A DNA stretch of 64,000 nt from Ascaris suum (lineage: Eukaryota > Nematoda > Chromadorea > Rhabditida > Ascarididae), in assembly GCA_013433145.1 (NCBI GenBank), contig CM024168.1:1550001-1614000 (forward strand), in the 5' to 3' direction. Positions 44,201 to 57,500 of the stretch are shown here, in pieces. The position numbers were made by a program, and so were the translations under genes. Each line of letters begins with the position of its first letter. Within the stretch, counting starts at the first letter, position 1. The notes under the pieces are model-generated. The model was not told the DNA's origin and ran no database searches. It saw nothing but the letters and a program-made list of their open reading frames with translations.

Positions 44201-47200
44201 GGATAACAAAAGCACTTACCGTGAGACGTTATCGCCTTCATCGTCATATATGCGAAGCTCGTCATAAGGGCGCAGTAGCATCCGGATCCGCTTCTAATGA
44301 CTTTATTCGACTGTTCAATTTATCATCTGAAAATTGCATCCATAAATTTATTTTCACCGTCTCAAAAAATTTCCACTTCCCCTACTTTCTTCATTATTTT
44401 CTTCCTGTTCTCCGATAACAATACCCGAAGGATTTCCCAACAACAATGCTAGGGATTGTGCCTACAACGAATTAGAAATATCGTTCCCACACGAATAATG
44501 CCCCATCACAAATTGTCTCTTCGTTATCTTCTTCCTCTTTTCTAGCAAAAAAAAAAAAAAAACAGATCCGAAGTGGCAGCATTTTGAATAAGCTGAATTC
44601 TGCGTGCTATAAATTAAAAGTATCTGATCAATGCTAACTACTACTTACCTTGCATTTGCATATCGCTAGAAATGTTAAAAATAAAACTGCTATTTCCACA
44701 ATAAACTCAACACTTACCAACTGGCTGCGCCTTCTGTGTAGGCGTTGGATAAACAGGTGTCCCATATCCACCAATACCATTACCTTCGATAGGTATCACC
44801 GGTTTACGTAAATTACTGATATTGTATTGATCGTTATCAGCTTCACCTCCACCTTCTACATCATATGGTCGTAGGTTATCACGATTTAGATCCTCAGGTC
44901 GAACAGGCTCAAAAGGTGGTGTTTGTCGACGAGTATACACAACCATCAACAGAACCAATACTGAAATAAGAATATTTCAGATTACATGGTTGTGAACAAA
45001 ACAGTCAAACCTACAATCTATGATTACACCACTGTTCCTCTATTTAGTTAAGTAAGCGTTATGAATATGTGAGATGATCTTTGACGAGCGCTCTTTAAAA
45101 CTCGCTGAACCCTCCCCTAGATGATGCACCTTTACACCTCAACCATGGCGATGAATTCGAAAGCCTACATAACCCTTAAGCCGAAAGATTGTTCAATAAA
45201 TTTGCAGCAGACAGTGCTTCAATCAAGAAAATTGCCTATTTACTGCAAGTTTACTTATACCCTATCATTTATACAAGATTTACTTATATACAAGAAAATT
45301 GCCTAAAATATTTACTTATACCCTATCATTTCCAAAAGTAAGGAGTTTCTAAAAAAAGCTGCTCACGATGTGATGATTACTTTAGAGAAAAATATATGCG
45401 ACAAACGACTGTTAATAAAATATGAAGCTGTAAATGTATACACTAATATTGGGTAGCATTTCAAATAAAGCTGCATCTCTTCTTCCTCTCCCCTCTGGGT
45501 CACAAATCTTTGAACACGTTTTTGAAAATTTTGGATTCTCGGGCGATGGTCGCAGTATGCAACTTTTTTCGCCGATATTTAACAGGACAGTTTAAGGGCC
45601 GTTTTCAATTTTAAATTCTTCTAGCGTGAGTGACCCGACCATTCACTATTTCCTCACTAAAAGCTTTAAAGCAAATTTCCACAGAAAAGTACTTACGAAT
45701 CAATAGAATGAGGCAGGTGAGTATGAGGATGACAGCTGGGCTCGATATGCCCAAACTACTGACAGCCAGTGTAGCTCCACATCCGGCCAGTTGTCCATCG
45801 GGTCCAAGAAGTGCTTGTGCGCCCACTGGACATGTGCAGAACGGGCCCTTCCAGAAATCAACGCAAACGTAAGATCCACCGCAATATGCGAAACCGACCG
45901 TAGCACATGTGGTGCGTTGCGAACAACCTATGGACACACCACGAGCTTGTTTTACCGATATTATTGACTCGCCTCCACCAGTGGCACCTTGTCCCGTCGA
46001 AAACGAGGAATCTTCGGATAGTGGGAGATTGATATGTTGCCAACGGAATGTGCCGACACATCCCTGTAATTGCGGACGTTTGACAGCACCAGTGAGTTTC
46101 ACACCAGCCAAAAAGAATAGAAATTTACGCCAATTTCGTCGTCCAAACCTTGGAATTACCGCAGTTTCAGCCTAAGCCTATGCAACTGCCTACAAAAAAA
46201 GGTTCAGGTGAAACTCCACTTCTTCATACCGTTTCAACGCAATCCCCATCAACGCATTTGCAAAGTAAATGGGACAGCTGTATTTTCCACCGTGATAGTG
46301 GGACAGGGCCTTTCGTTCGAATGATCCTTCTACTGAAGAAAATACAACCGGAAGGTTCATCTGACCTTCGGGCACATGAATTAAAAATTCGCCAGTTTCA
46401 AAAACATTCAGACCAAGTTTAAAAGCGCTGAAACAAGAGCTCAAGAAGTAGTTCTCCAGCACCATGCTATCAGACCTTTACCGAATGGGCAGGAGAATAC
46501 TCGTATGGGTTTTGTGTGGCAATCGATTCATCTAATAGTTTTTCCGCTCTCATTTTAAACATACATTATACTCTTCTTTCCTGTTCCTTAGCTAATAACC
46601 ATTGTTCATCCGTCAAAACGAAACGTTCATTTTCGTAATTCAGCAAATCATGTACTGCAATCGAAACTCCAATGATTCCTAAAATTGAGAGATCATTGTT
46701 CGCTTGAATTTTTCAGCGTGACTCATCAGAAACCTTAGCAACCAATCACTTGAGCGTGCTGAAATTACAGGTAAATCGTAGCAATAAAAGCCCACCTGAA
46801 ATCCTCTAGCACCACCGACACTTTCAGCACCAAGCAGCAACTGTGAAATACTAATTTCATAGGGAGTCTTCGTTGGATCAAGTGGAATCGCTTCATGATA
46901 AACCCCATCGATTGAAAGTGTCGACCTAAAAGATTTAATAATTATCTCATAGTCTGCTTACCTATTGATAAGAATCCTCAGATCGCTATCTTTGCATATA
47001 TTTCTTAGTGATTAATTATATCATATCCATTAATTTTTATTTTTTGTCGCAGAAATATATATTCCAATCGTTTTTGGTATGCCTACTCTTCCTCTCTGTG
47101 TGTGAGATAAAATTGGTTTACCGTCCTTTCTAACTGAACGTAGTTCCTTTTAATTTTTCTCAAAATCCAAACTTTTCCGTGAATTTGCCCATCAACCAAT

Positions 47201-50200
47201 CAACACTAATAATCTCTCCTCCCACTCTTACCCCCATTCCCTCATGGTCCACAAATCCTCAACGTTGAATTAATTGAATAGACATAAAAACTCAAATAAT
47301 GATTAAAAAGTGGCAAATTAGTCAAGTTACCTAACAGGACTTCTCGAGAATTGCATCCAATAGGAAGAATTATCGAGTAGTTGAAGATTCTTCATTCGCA
47401 TCTGTATTGTTGATGTGCTGCTCACAGCACCAAAAGGACTGAGGTCAAATTTAGCTGTTGGAATATAACTTTCTATCGATGTACTCACATACTGAAAATC
47501 AGTATAGAAATTAATAAATTGATATAAGGTTTACAAAAAAAAAACTTTACAACAAAATAGCTCTTCCGAGGGATCTCAGGAAAACATATTTTTGTGCCCC
47601 ATAAACAATTATACATCGATGCGATTTCCGCAAGATTAATTCTATGATAAAATAGCTCTACAATTCGCCAATTTTTAAATGAGCACCGTATAACTGGTCA
47701 AACATCATATCCACAATCATTGGGAAGCTTCATTTTGGCTATATTGAATTAAAATTCCCAAAACTAATGGTCACGTCATTCATAAGCAAAACCGCTGTCC
47801 TTTTAAGGGCCTGAAATTGTACCTTATCGCCACACTTCTGGCTAAGCTTAAACTATAAAGATGTAAACACCCAACCATACGTACCTTATCGCCACTGCTT
47901 CCGAAGCCTAGCTCGCCAGTGCCACCGTTCCCTTTTCCAGGTAGGAAAAGCACATCCACATCGGATGTTTTATCCTCGAGTCCTACTTTCACATCGTACT
48001 CAACGAATGCACCTGGTCCAAACTCGATCCACGACATCTCGCTATCGCAGCGGTCGCCTCCCCAACCGGGGTCGCAAGCACATTTCGGTACTGTCGACTA
48101 AAAATTACAATAGTTCATGCACACTGTTATCGCAAGCGCTTATATTTTACCAAAATCCCCTCTCATCCACTTGTAAACTGAAGGCCGGAATGAGATGTCC
48201 GGCTGATTTGGGAAAGCGAAAGAGACAACCGCCGTTCCATATTCTCCAGGATGCGAAAATATCTAATTCTATAATGGTCTGTTCAGAACTTGCACTTAAA
48301 CATCACTTCCGGAATAATTAAGCTGAAGGCGCTCAGGCGATTCCTGAAAGAAAAAGTAAACTATGCCCGAAACGAGCTGTGACAGATGATTACTGCATTT
48401 AAAATTTCACGGTGAAACCGATCGTACTCTTCGTCAGTTCATCTCCTTTTTATCGGTTGACGATTCGTCAAAATTCAGTTGTTTCCGGTTTTCTTTCCTC
48501 CTATCACCCTATCAAGTTTTATAGGGAAAAATACTCTCATTTCACATAGAAAATACAATATTTTAATCTAAAAGAAAAAAAAAGGAAATAAAAAAATTCA
48601 AACAATTTGGAATGCCTTACCACAGCATCAGCGATACATTCTCCGTGAATACAATATCCACCATAAATACTATTATATCGCAGACCGCTTCGTTTAGATC
48701 GCAACCCATTTGTGAATGTTCATTGTTGACGTAATCGGGCACTCCCAAGTCATACATCTCATTATTAACGACCAGGTTCCTTACGCAACCCGCAAAGCTC
48801 TGAGTGCGTCCAGTTACTGCCGCCGGATATTTATCGCTGCCTGATAACGGTGCTAGACCACCAAGCTGCAAAATTTTTGGATTTCCTTTAATCTTTTTTC
48901 GCTTAGATAACATATTGTAGCAATTATAACAACAGCATATACCTCCTCCCTCTCTCTTACTGAATGTAAAAATAGTTCCAACTAGTCAAACATCCACTTC
49001 CTCAATATGTGTCAGCATTAAAGGGATGATAAGCAATTTCCCGTTAAAAAATTGGCAATTTTCAAAATATTTTCCCCATTTGTTCAGATGTAGACATAAA
49101 TTGAAACACTTCCTACGGAAACTGGTGGATCAGAAATTCGATCTTCTCTATTAAAATATCGATCCCACCTGAAGAGGGGTATTGATATTGAGCCGTTCAT
49201 CATCATCAACTGAAGTAATCACTCGACGACATGATGAATCATCCAAGAATCCACTTCCATCTTGCATCATACTCAGTGCGCCTATCGTATAACAGTTATC
49301 CACAACTAATTCCAGTGTCTGAAATAACGTCAAATATCGTACCTTACAATCTTAACGTATAAGTCAATGCAGTTACATATCTTACAATGCCATATACCGT
49401 ACCTTACAGTAATCTGACACGATAAGCGAGTAATTAGGGCGATAAACTCAAAACAAAGTAAGTTGTCAAATCGAACTAACAATGGTGTGTTATGGAAACC
49501 TTCAACTTCGTATTATTCAAATTCATAAGGAGATTCTATCGTTTCATATATTTATTGGACATATTCTAATAAACAATATTCCTTATAGTTATTCGTAATG
49601 TTTTCTTACTCTGAATCTCAGCACGAAAGTAAACCATCATCCGTGACCTATGACTGACTCTTACCCATATCCTTACTTACACTGACTACAACCACGAGCA
49701 CCATATCAACTTTGTGCTCATTTGTCGGCATGTCGGTGAACGACGGCATGACAGACAAGGAGCATATTTTCTCGCTCTTATACTTTCCCACCGAATAATT
49801 AGGTAAATGAATAGGTGAAAGAAAAACTTATTAATAAAAATGAGGGCAGACATACACAGACAAGTTAACAAAAGCAAGAAATATTGACAATGCTTAAAGG
49901 ATTGGATTCTAGACGTTTATCTAGACGTGTAATAGCTCTAATCCATTACACCACTATTTAATCTCTCTCTCTTCTTCCCTTCTTCGTTCTTTAAACTCAT
50001 ACAGGAAAGCAACCATTATACGTTGTAACTATTTACGTAAAAGTTTTCAAAATCAAGAACGTAAGCTTTTAAGTACCTTTCCGGATTGTGTCAACGTGAT
50101 CGTATGCCATTTACCATCATTGAGCATATCGGATCCGGCCACTTGTATTGGATTCGGTGCTACTCCATTGAACATCAATTCGGCTTCAACTCGTCCCGAC

Positions 50201-51548
50201 ACCAAACGAATAATTATATAATCACGGTACTCTACTTGCCCGTATGATGTGTTATCACCCATTGGCCATTGTAGAGAAGCAAACCGTCCGCTTGCCTGTA
50301 ATTATTACAACTTTTCAGCAATAAACATTACCTTTACCTCATCTGCTAATCAATTATAATACATCAGGTACAGTGCAACATTAATGCACCGTTAATTTAC
50401 TTTACCGACCTTCACCTTCACCTATGCATTCTTATGCCTTTACTTAAAATGACCTAACATAATACACCTCTACTCAAATGACGCAATAATCTAAAATGAA
50501 ACACTGATGCAAACCTCGTCATAAATTGTAGTGAAATGTTCAGTGAGGTGCACGCTGGCATTTGCTTAAACCAAGCAAATCCTTGACCATCGAACGAACG
50601 TGTTGTGCCTTGGCATCTGAATCCTTTCAATGCGTTGTTACGACATTCACAAAAGAATCCACTCGGGTAAGTATTATGGCAGACACCATTATTCAGACAT
50701 AAATCTGCTTGACACGATGATGGAGGAGTAAACACTGGACACGTGCAAGTATCATTCGACCACGCGTTGACGCCCACAATTACCGTTTGATTCGCTGATA
50801 CAAGGACACCAGTCTGCAAAAATAAAAAATAAAAAAATTATTTCAGTAGTTCCGATAATAAGTAGCAAAATAAATAATAGATGAATAAAAAATAGAAACA
50901 AACTTAGCACAAAGAAATACCTATGGTTTAGCAATAATTCGCCTAAGGCTTATCATCTAATAAATCCGATTCAATGAAATAAATTACAAATACCTAATAA
51001 TAATATACAGTGATGTCAAATAATCTTTAAAAAATTCGGTATTTTTACAACAACTATTCAACACATCAATAATCTCACCTCATCGGCGTAATTTTTCGTC
51101 TCACAACCCATATCACAAACGGTAAATTTACACATATCGATACCAGCCGATACTATATTCACGCCAATTGCTTGTTGAAGTTCATCACGATGTTGTGCTA
51201 TAAGACCATTTAATAACACCGGACTACGGTAAGGACTACCGTGTGCCGTGAAACGAACATCGATCACCTCCTCTACGGTAGTTTGTAGTACGGCTACATC
51301 CTTCTGAAAAAGAAACGTCACAGTAACGATAAACAAACGAATAGTGCAGTATGCTAAAGACTGCTGTATAAACAAATATCAACAAAATCTCAAAGCAAAA
51401 AATACAAAAATGAACAAAAAAACCAAAAAAACTTCGAAAATCCGACGCTATTTTTAATTAAAAATTTGCATCAAAAAACTCATTTTATCATCGAAGAAAA
51501 CTTAAAAAATTGTATTTGAAAAGATTACACGATAAATTTTTATGCATG

Positions 51549-51581
<33 letters not shown>

Positions 51582-54500
51582 ATATATATAATATATGTCA
51601 CTTATTCGGTTACTGCTTTGCTGTGAAAGGTAAACGAACACCTCAGTGGTACTCTATTTCAGTTTAACTTGCAACCTGTGGGAATAATTTCAACCAGCAG
51701 CGCGACTGATAGATCAAAAAAACTTTTTCTTCCTTAAAAAGATCACTAATTTTAATATATTTCAAAAACTGTACTGTTGTTGTTCACTTAATACAGAAAA
51801 AGAGAATTTCGTTTAGTGAAGGAAACATATATAGAAAAATCGACATATGAACGGTGCAGTTAACACTTATAGTGGAACCTAGTAAAGGCATAGAAATTTT
51901 TCGGGGATAAAATGTTTTTCTAGTGGTGACATCATCAACAACCTTATTTCCCTTGTCCTCCCTCATATTGTGCACTCATTCCAGTCATCCTGCAAAAGTT
52001 TCTTGAAAATAATCGCCAACTAAACCAAAAAAACCGAATTACATGAAGTCTACATCAATTAAAAGTGCCAGTAATTAACCAACAAAAACTCGGGTTGACA
52101 CGAAAACTGTGCCAGAATTAACCTTAATAGAGAAGACATCGAGTTCCGCTGTTCCACCAAGGTATTCGTTCATTTTGTCGAGGAAACGACTCATTGGACT
52201 TGATCCACTCGAGTCGGCTCGAATGAACTCGTCAGGTGAATTGAAGCCATTCGGACCCATAAGGATACGAAGGCCACCCTGAACATGCAAAAATGATTCA
52301 AACATTTCCTTTCTAATTCATCAATGCATATTTACTCGCCAAGACCTTAGCAATATAATTCCAGCAGTTAATACAAATAACAACAGCACGATCGTTGGCT
52401 TTGAAAGTTAAGCCTGGACTAAAAGGAGTCTAGGCTTGGAATCGAATGAAAATAAGAATATCATCAACAGGGTTAAATAAACCCGACCTGATTCATAAAC
52501 GCGACCTCAGGCACGAGTTTCACGATCACGTTCACCGTACCCAAAGCGTGCTCATTTCGTCTACTATCCACAACGTCCGCAACGAGATGATATGTCCGCG
52601 GTGGCATATTCGCGTCCATTGTTATCTGCACATACGAAAATTAAATTTGCCTATTAAAAATGAATCAATAAATAATCACAAATACCCTTTCCCTTAAGAA
52701 GTCAGCCACCCCAACGTACATCATAAGTTGGAGAACAAGCATTCGAGTGATCTGTCCACAAATACCCTTCCCTCAAAGAAGTCACCCACCCAAACGTACC
52801 ATAAATTGGAGGACAAGCATTCGAGTGATCTGTCCTCACCCCTCCCCTCCCTCCTCCTCGCCTCTCTTTTGTCCACTCTCTTCGCTTGATCTAAGTGCCA
52901 AGGATTCTCGTCGTGCAGCCAAACACTTCCCTTGTGATTCTCCTCTTTTATGCGAAGACGCTTTTAATTTAATTTATCAGCTCTTCCTCCCTCATCGATT
53001 AATAATCCATCTCTCCTTTCGTGCTCTCTCCTTGTTACATTATTCGTTCCGAAATATCACAACAGTATATCTGCATCATATAAGCAATAAGCTCACCTCT
53101 CCATTCGATGCCAATTCGAATCCAGGCAAGGACTTCCCGGGTGCCCAGGTGAATGTCTTATCAGGCAAGTCCCAGTCATCCTTATCCTCAACATAAACAC
53201 GCCCGATCATCGTTCTACCCAATCTGCCGCGGTAACTGTTCACAAAGATTGTCATCGTACCGTCCTTCATCGGATTGTCGTTCTATAAATATGATTGATT
53301 CATTAAACAAGTCTTCCTGAAAACAATCTATTCATCTATTCTCGAAATCTGTGTCTTCCATGAACACTAATATTATAATCTAAAAGAAAATCCCACAAAT
53401 ATCTGCTATGATCTATTCGACTGCTTGAAGAATACAAGCATGATACTCTTGCTATCAAAATTCAACAAAATAAAGGCTGGCTTGGATTAAGGCCATTTTG
53501 TGCACAATGGTTACACTGCTGTTTCCAACTCCAATAGAACCACATTCTCTATAATAATCGAATAAAGGAAAGAATTAAATTGTATGCTCATATTTCCCAG
53601 CCACATTTTCACGCCTTAATTTCTAAAATCACTCCCCTTCCCTATTTCTCTACTCGTTCCCCCAAAATTTATATAGCCCCACCCCTCCACTTCCTTAATT
53701 CACATTAGTGGCCCACAAGTATAGCTTTAGCTAGGAAATAATTGCTAACGCATGTGGTCGTATGCGAAGAACACAATTACGAGCGTTGAGTGCGCCTGCA
53801 TATTATTAGTATCCTCACTCATAATCAACTAGGACGAATCATGCAACACTCTTCTGGGAATTCTCAACGTAATACCTTAAAATGATGATAAATGCCTATA
53901 CGTTGTATAGCATTTCGAAGTGATGTGAAAAAAACAAATGAGCCACTAAAGGAGTCGAATTGGAGCTAAATCGTTGTTTGTTCACTTAATTATGCGGCAT
54001 TGGCCTTATTTATGCATGTACGCAAGAATACATTTTCGATATTAATTATTTATAAGTATGCATAAATTTCTAGTCGATATGCAAACTCAAACACCGATGC
54101 AATTTGTGATAAAATATTTCGACAATGGCGAAGTAAATAAGTGCTACGACCATTGATAAAGTTTTAGAAATATTTTAAAAACCTTTTGAAATTTCAACAA
54201 CCAATTAGAACTGTTTTCTTTATTGGTTAGTATTTAGCTGAAATAATATATTCTAAAGCTTTCTCCTCATCAAAATTTATCAGGATCGCTCAACAAAGCT
54301 AAGTCGCTAAAAGCAGAAGCTTATCTTATTACTCAACGGTATTCAGTAAAAAGTTTGCCGAATATTTCGAGCAAGAAAAACGTTTAATTCAGCGTAATAA
54401 CAATATACCATCTAAACAAACTATTTATCTGCCCACTTTCCTAAGTCAATTTCATATATAAAATCACAGTTTTTATTAGTTAAATAAAGTGCTCAATAAG

Positions 54501-57500
54501 GAAATAACGGCTATTCTTGAAGGTTCTTCTAAAAATTCTTGTTCCATCAATCGTTTATTAATCAAATCGTGTCGAATGTGTTGAATCCCCCAACCCGTGC
54601 TGCACCTCCATCTATCATTTCTCAAGCCTCAAATGCTCTCATCTTGACCCTCTTGAAACTAAAGCACAATGCACTCGAGAGAATGCAAAATTCTTTAGTA
54701 TTTCTGTCCTATTGTCATGCGAAGAGCACTTGGCAACCTAAAGCATCAAGTAGGTTCGATGATCCATCTTGAAAGGCAATCATCTCACGAATAGAACAAT
54801 TCTAGAGAGGGACAAAAATCGAAGAAAAATAATAGTAGAACGCTCAAATGAAAATACCCGAAGAAGAGAATAGGTGGGGAGAAAAGGGAGGTGGAAAAGT
54901 AATTACAAAAAATCCGCAAAAAATAAGGGAAATTTTTAGGAAAGGAAAAAAAAACAACGAGAGATTATGTGAAGCGAGGCCAATCGAATGGGAAACACAT
55001 AAAATGCTGATGATCAACATATGTGCCCATTCATATACCACAAATACGACGGACGCCTAATTGAATAATTACATTCCCATATATTCTTTTCTTCATCGTA
55101 ACAAATTCAGCATCATTCGAAGAACGATTCAAATGATACACGGCCATCGCCGATCCGATGAAATTTCTATTCATCTAATTAATAAAGCATTTATTCATCT
55201 AAATAATTCATTAATCAAGCATTCGATTAATTAGCTCCTTTCCATCGCTCCAAATATCTCTTCAATTGCGATTTCAACTCGCCACTATTACATACCCGAA
55301 AATGTTGACATTCAAAGCACAAGGTTTACAGCATCAGTCGGATGTTCTAGGGGCAATATGAAACTGCCACATTCTATAGCAAGGTGTGCAATTGTTATCT
55401 ACAGTATCCTCTTATTGTAGTACGAAATTGTTAAATGAACACATCTTATCATAAACGAAACTTCTAAGAGCAGTTAAAATAAAGTTTTGCACAGATGAAC
55501 GATTACTGGATAACTGTATCTATATTCCTCATTTTATTAATAGTGCAAAACACCTCTACTGTAGCTCACCTTTTAGTACCTATGTATCCCGACAGAGGTA
55601 ACTTTCATACCGCAAGAACTGTAATAATTACCCCTCCCGAGTGCAAAGCGAAGAACTGTCGCTAAGCTGAATATCAATCATAAGCAATGTTTTTAATCTA
55701 TCTCACGATAACGAACGTTCATTTTCACGTCTCATCATTTCTGCGACATCCGAATGTCATAGCCAAAACCCTCCCTCCTACCGTTCTAAACCCTGCTAGT
55801 ACTCTCTTCTTTTTAAGTTACACCTGTGCCAATAACTCCGTCTTCCTGACCCCCCATCCCCCTCACACCTGTGTCAAAACTGCGCCTCCCTATCCCCCAC
55901 CCTCCGTAACTGCGGCAATTGAGCTTCCTAGCCAGCACCCATCCCCTTTTGACCATGTTATTCACGTCTTCCGTCTCGAAGCAGCAGACGTATACATGCG
56001 GCGGATATACGCCATTGAAAGGGTCAAATATCGCCTCTCAAAAATAAATGAAAGACAGGATACACTCGACTGTCATTTCAGTGCCGCCCCCTCTCACATC
56101 AACCCCTCTCCTCAACAATACTTAATTGCTGAAAGGGTCTGCAGGAAGTGCGCGCTAATCCCATAACAAGTTCGATGTGATGCACTTCAAAAAGAGACGC
56201 CATAGAAATGCCCTCTGAAGTTTACCGCCTGCTTATTCCACGCGTTGATGATCGCTGCACAGCTCTCACCATTCCTGTTTTATTTCCTATCGCAATAGCT
56301 AAGCCGCTTCGCAAACATATTAGACTCCCCATTGTTGTGATCTATATGTTTGATTTATATCATCGAAACAAACATGGCCAATAGCACTGAATGAACTTAT
56401 GAGATTTTCTGAATATTTGACGCCGGTATCCCAGCAGCAATTCCATCGTTCTGACAACTGGTATTACGAAGACGTCCGCCACAGTAACTTTGTAAGGTCT
56501 TCTTTTCAACCCTCCTCCGCCAAACCCCCTCCTCTTTGCTCAAACACTTTCCTTGGACGAAAAAAAATTACCGCTTACACCAATATGTGACAAAAGAAAA
56601 AATGATGCTTAAACAAAAGAATACCTCATCGCCGATGATAATGTAGACGGATCGTTCATTTTTAAGACCACCCCGATCAGAGAGTATAAGAGGAATCTCG
56701 AGTTTTTTACCGGGGAATTCGGCCTCTCGATCGAAACGTTGCTTTGCTGTCACCGTCATTGAACCATTTCCATTATCACCACCTGTGAAACAAAAATTCC
56801 ACTAAATGTCCACAACAGGTCATTTTCTTGGTCAGTTATATTGACTAAACCAGATGAACTATCAACTTTTATCTTTTAAGAGAGTATGTGATGCTACGCC
56901 TTTTTTGCACCATAATTAACTTTATCAAGTGTAGATCGTAGAGGAACATTAGCAACCGCGATCGTATGGAAATCTATTTGGAAATCTAACAATAATGGAG
57001 AAGTTGTTGCTCTACATCAAGTTTCATAAGATAAGTATGAATTAGTTCGTTTTATTTCATGAAAAATTAAGCATTTAGACCTCTCACATATACATGTGAA
57101 TGATGGCCGATTGTGTCACATTTGAAAATCATGTCATTCACAAATAATGGACATTTGTTGGCCAATGTTTGAAGTTCAATATTAATATTGGCCAATGTTT
57201 GAAGCATGAAGGTTGTTCCGATCCTATCGAATATCGTCGTGGTTGCAAAGACCGAACATGACAAAAATATGAATTGCTTATATTTTATACCATCGGAGAC
57301 CGATCCAATTAATTTATAATTAATGAACTAAGACTTCTACAGTCAATGTAAATATTGCCACTATTAATATTAATAATTAATAATAATATTGTTTTTACTA
57401 TTGCTCTTATCATTACTATTAGAATCACTACAATCATTGTAATACGATTGCTATGGTCACTATTATCCCCATTACTATCACAATAGAAATCATCAATATT

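Noticed and set aside
52747..53196. 149-codon + strand open frame
   Set aside because: It overlaps a tandem duplication and is antisense to a clear cadherin exon (53097-53282).
55687..56166. 159-codon + strand open frame
   Set aside because: Pyrimidine-rich sequence in a cadherin intron, no splice context, no recognisable motif, cysteine and proline content explained by composition.
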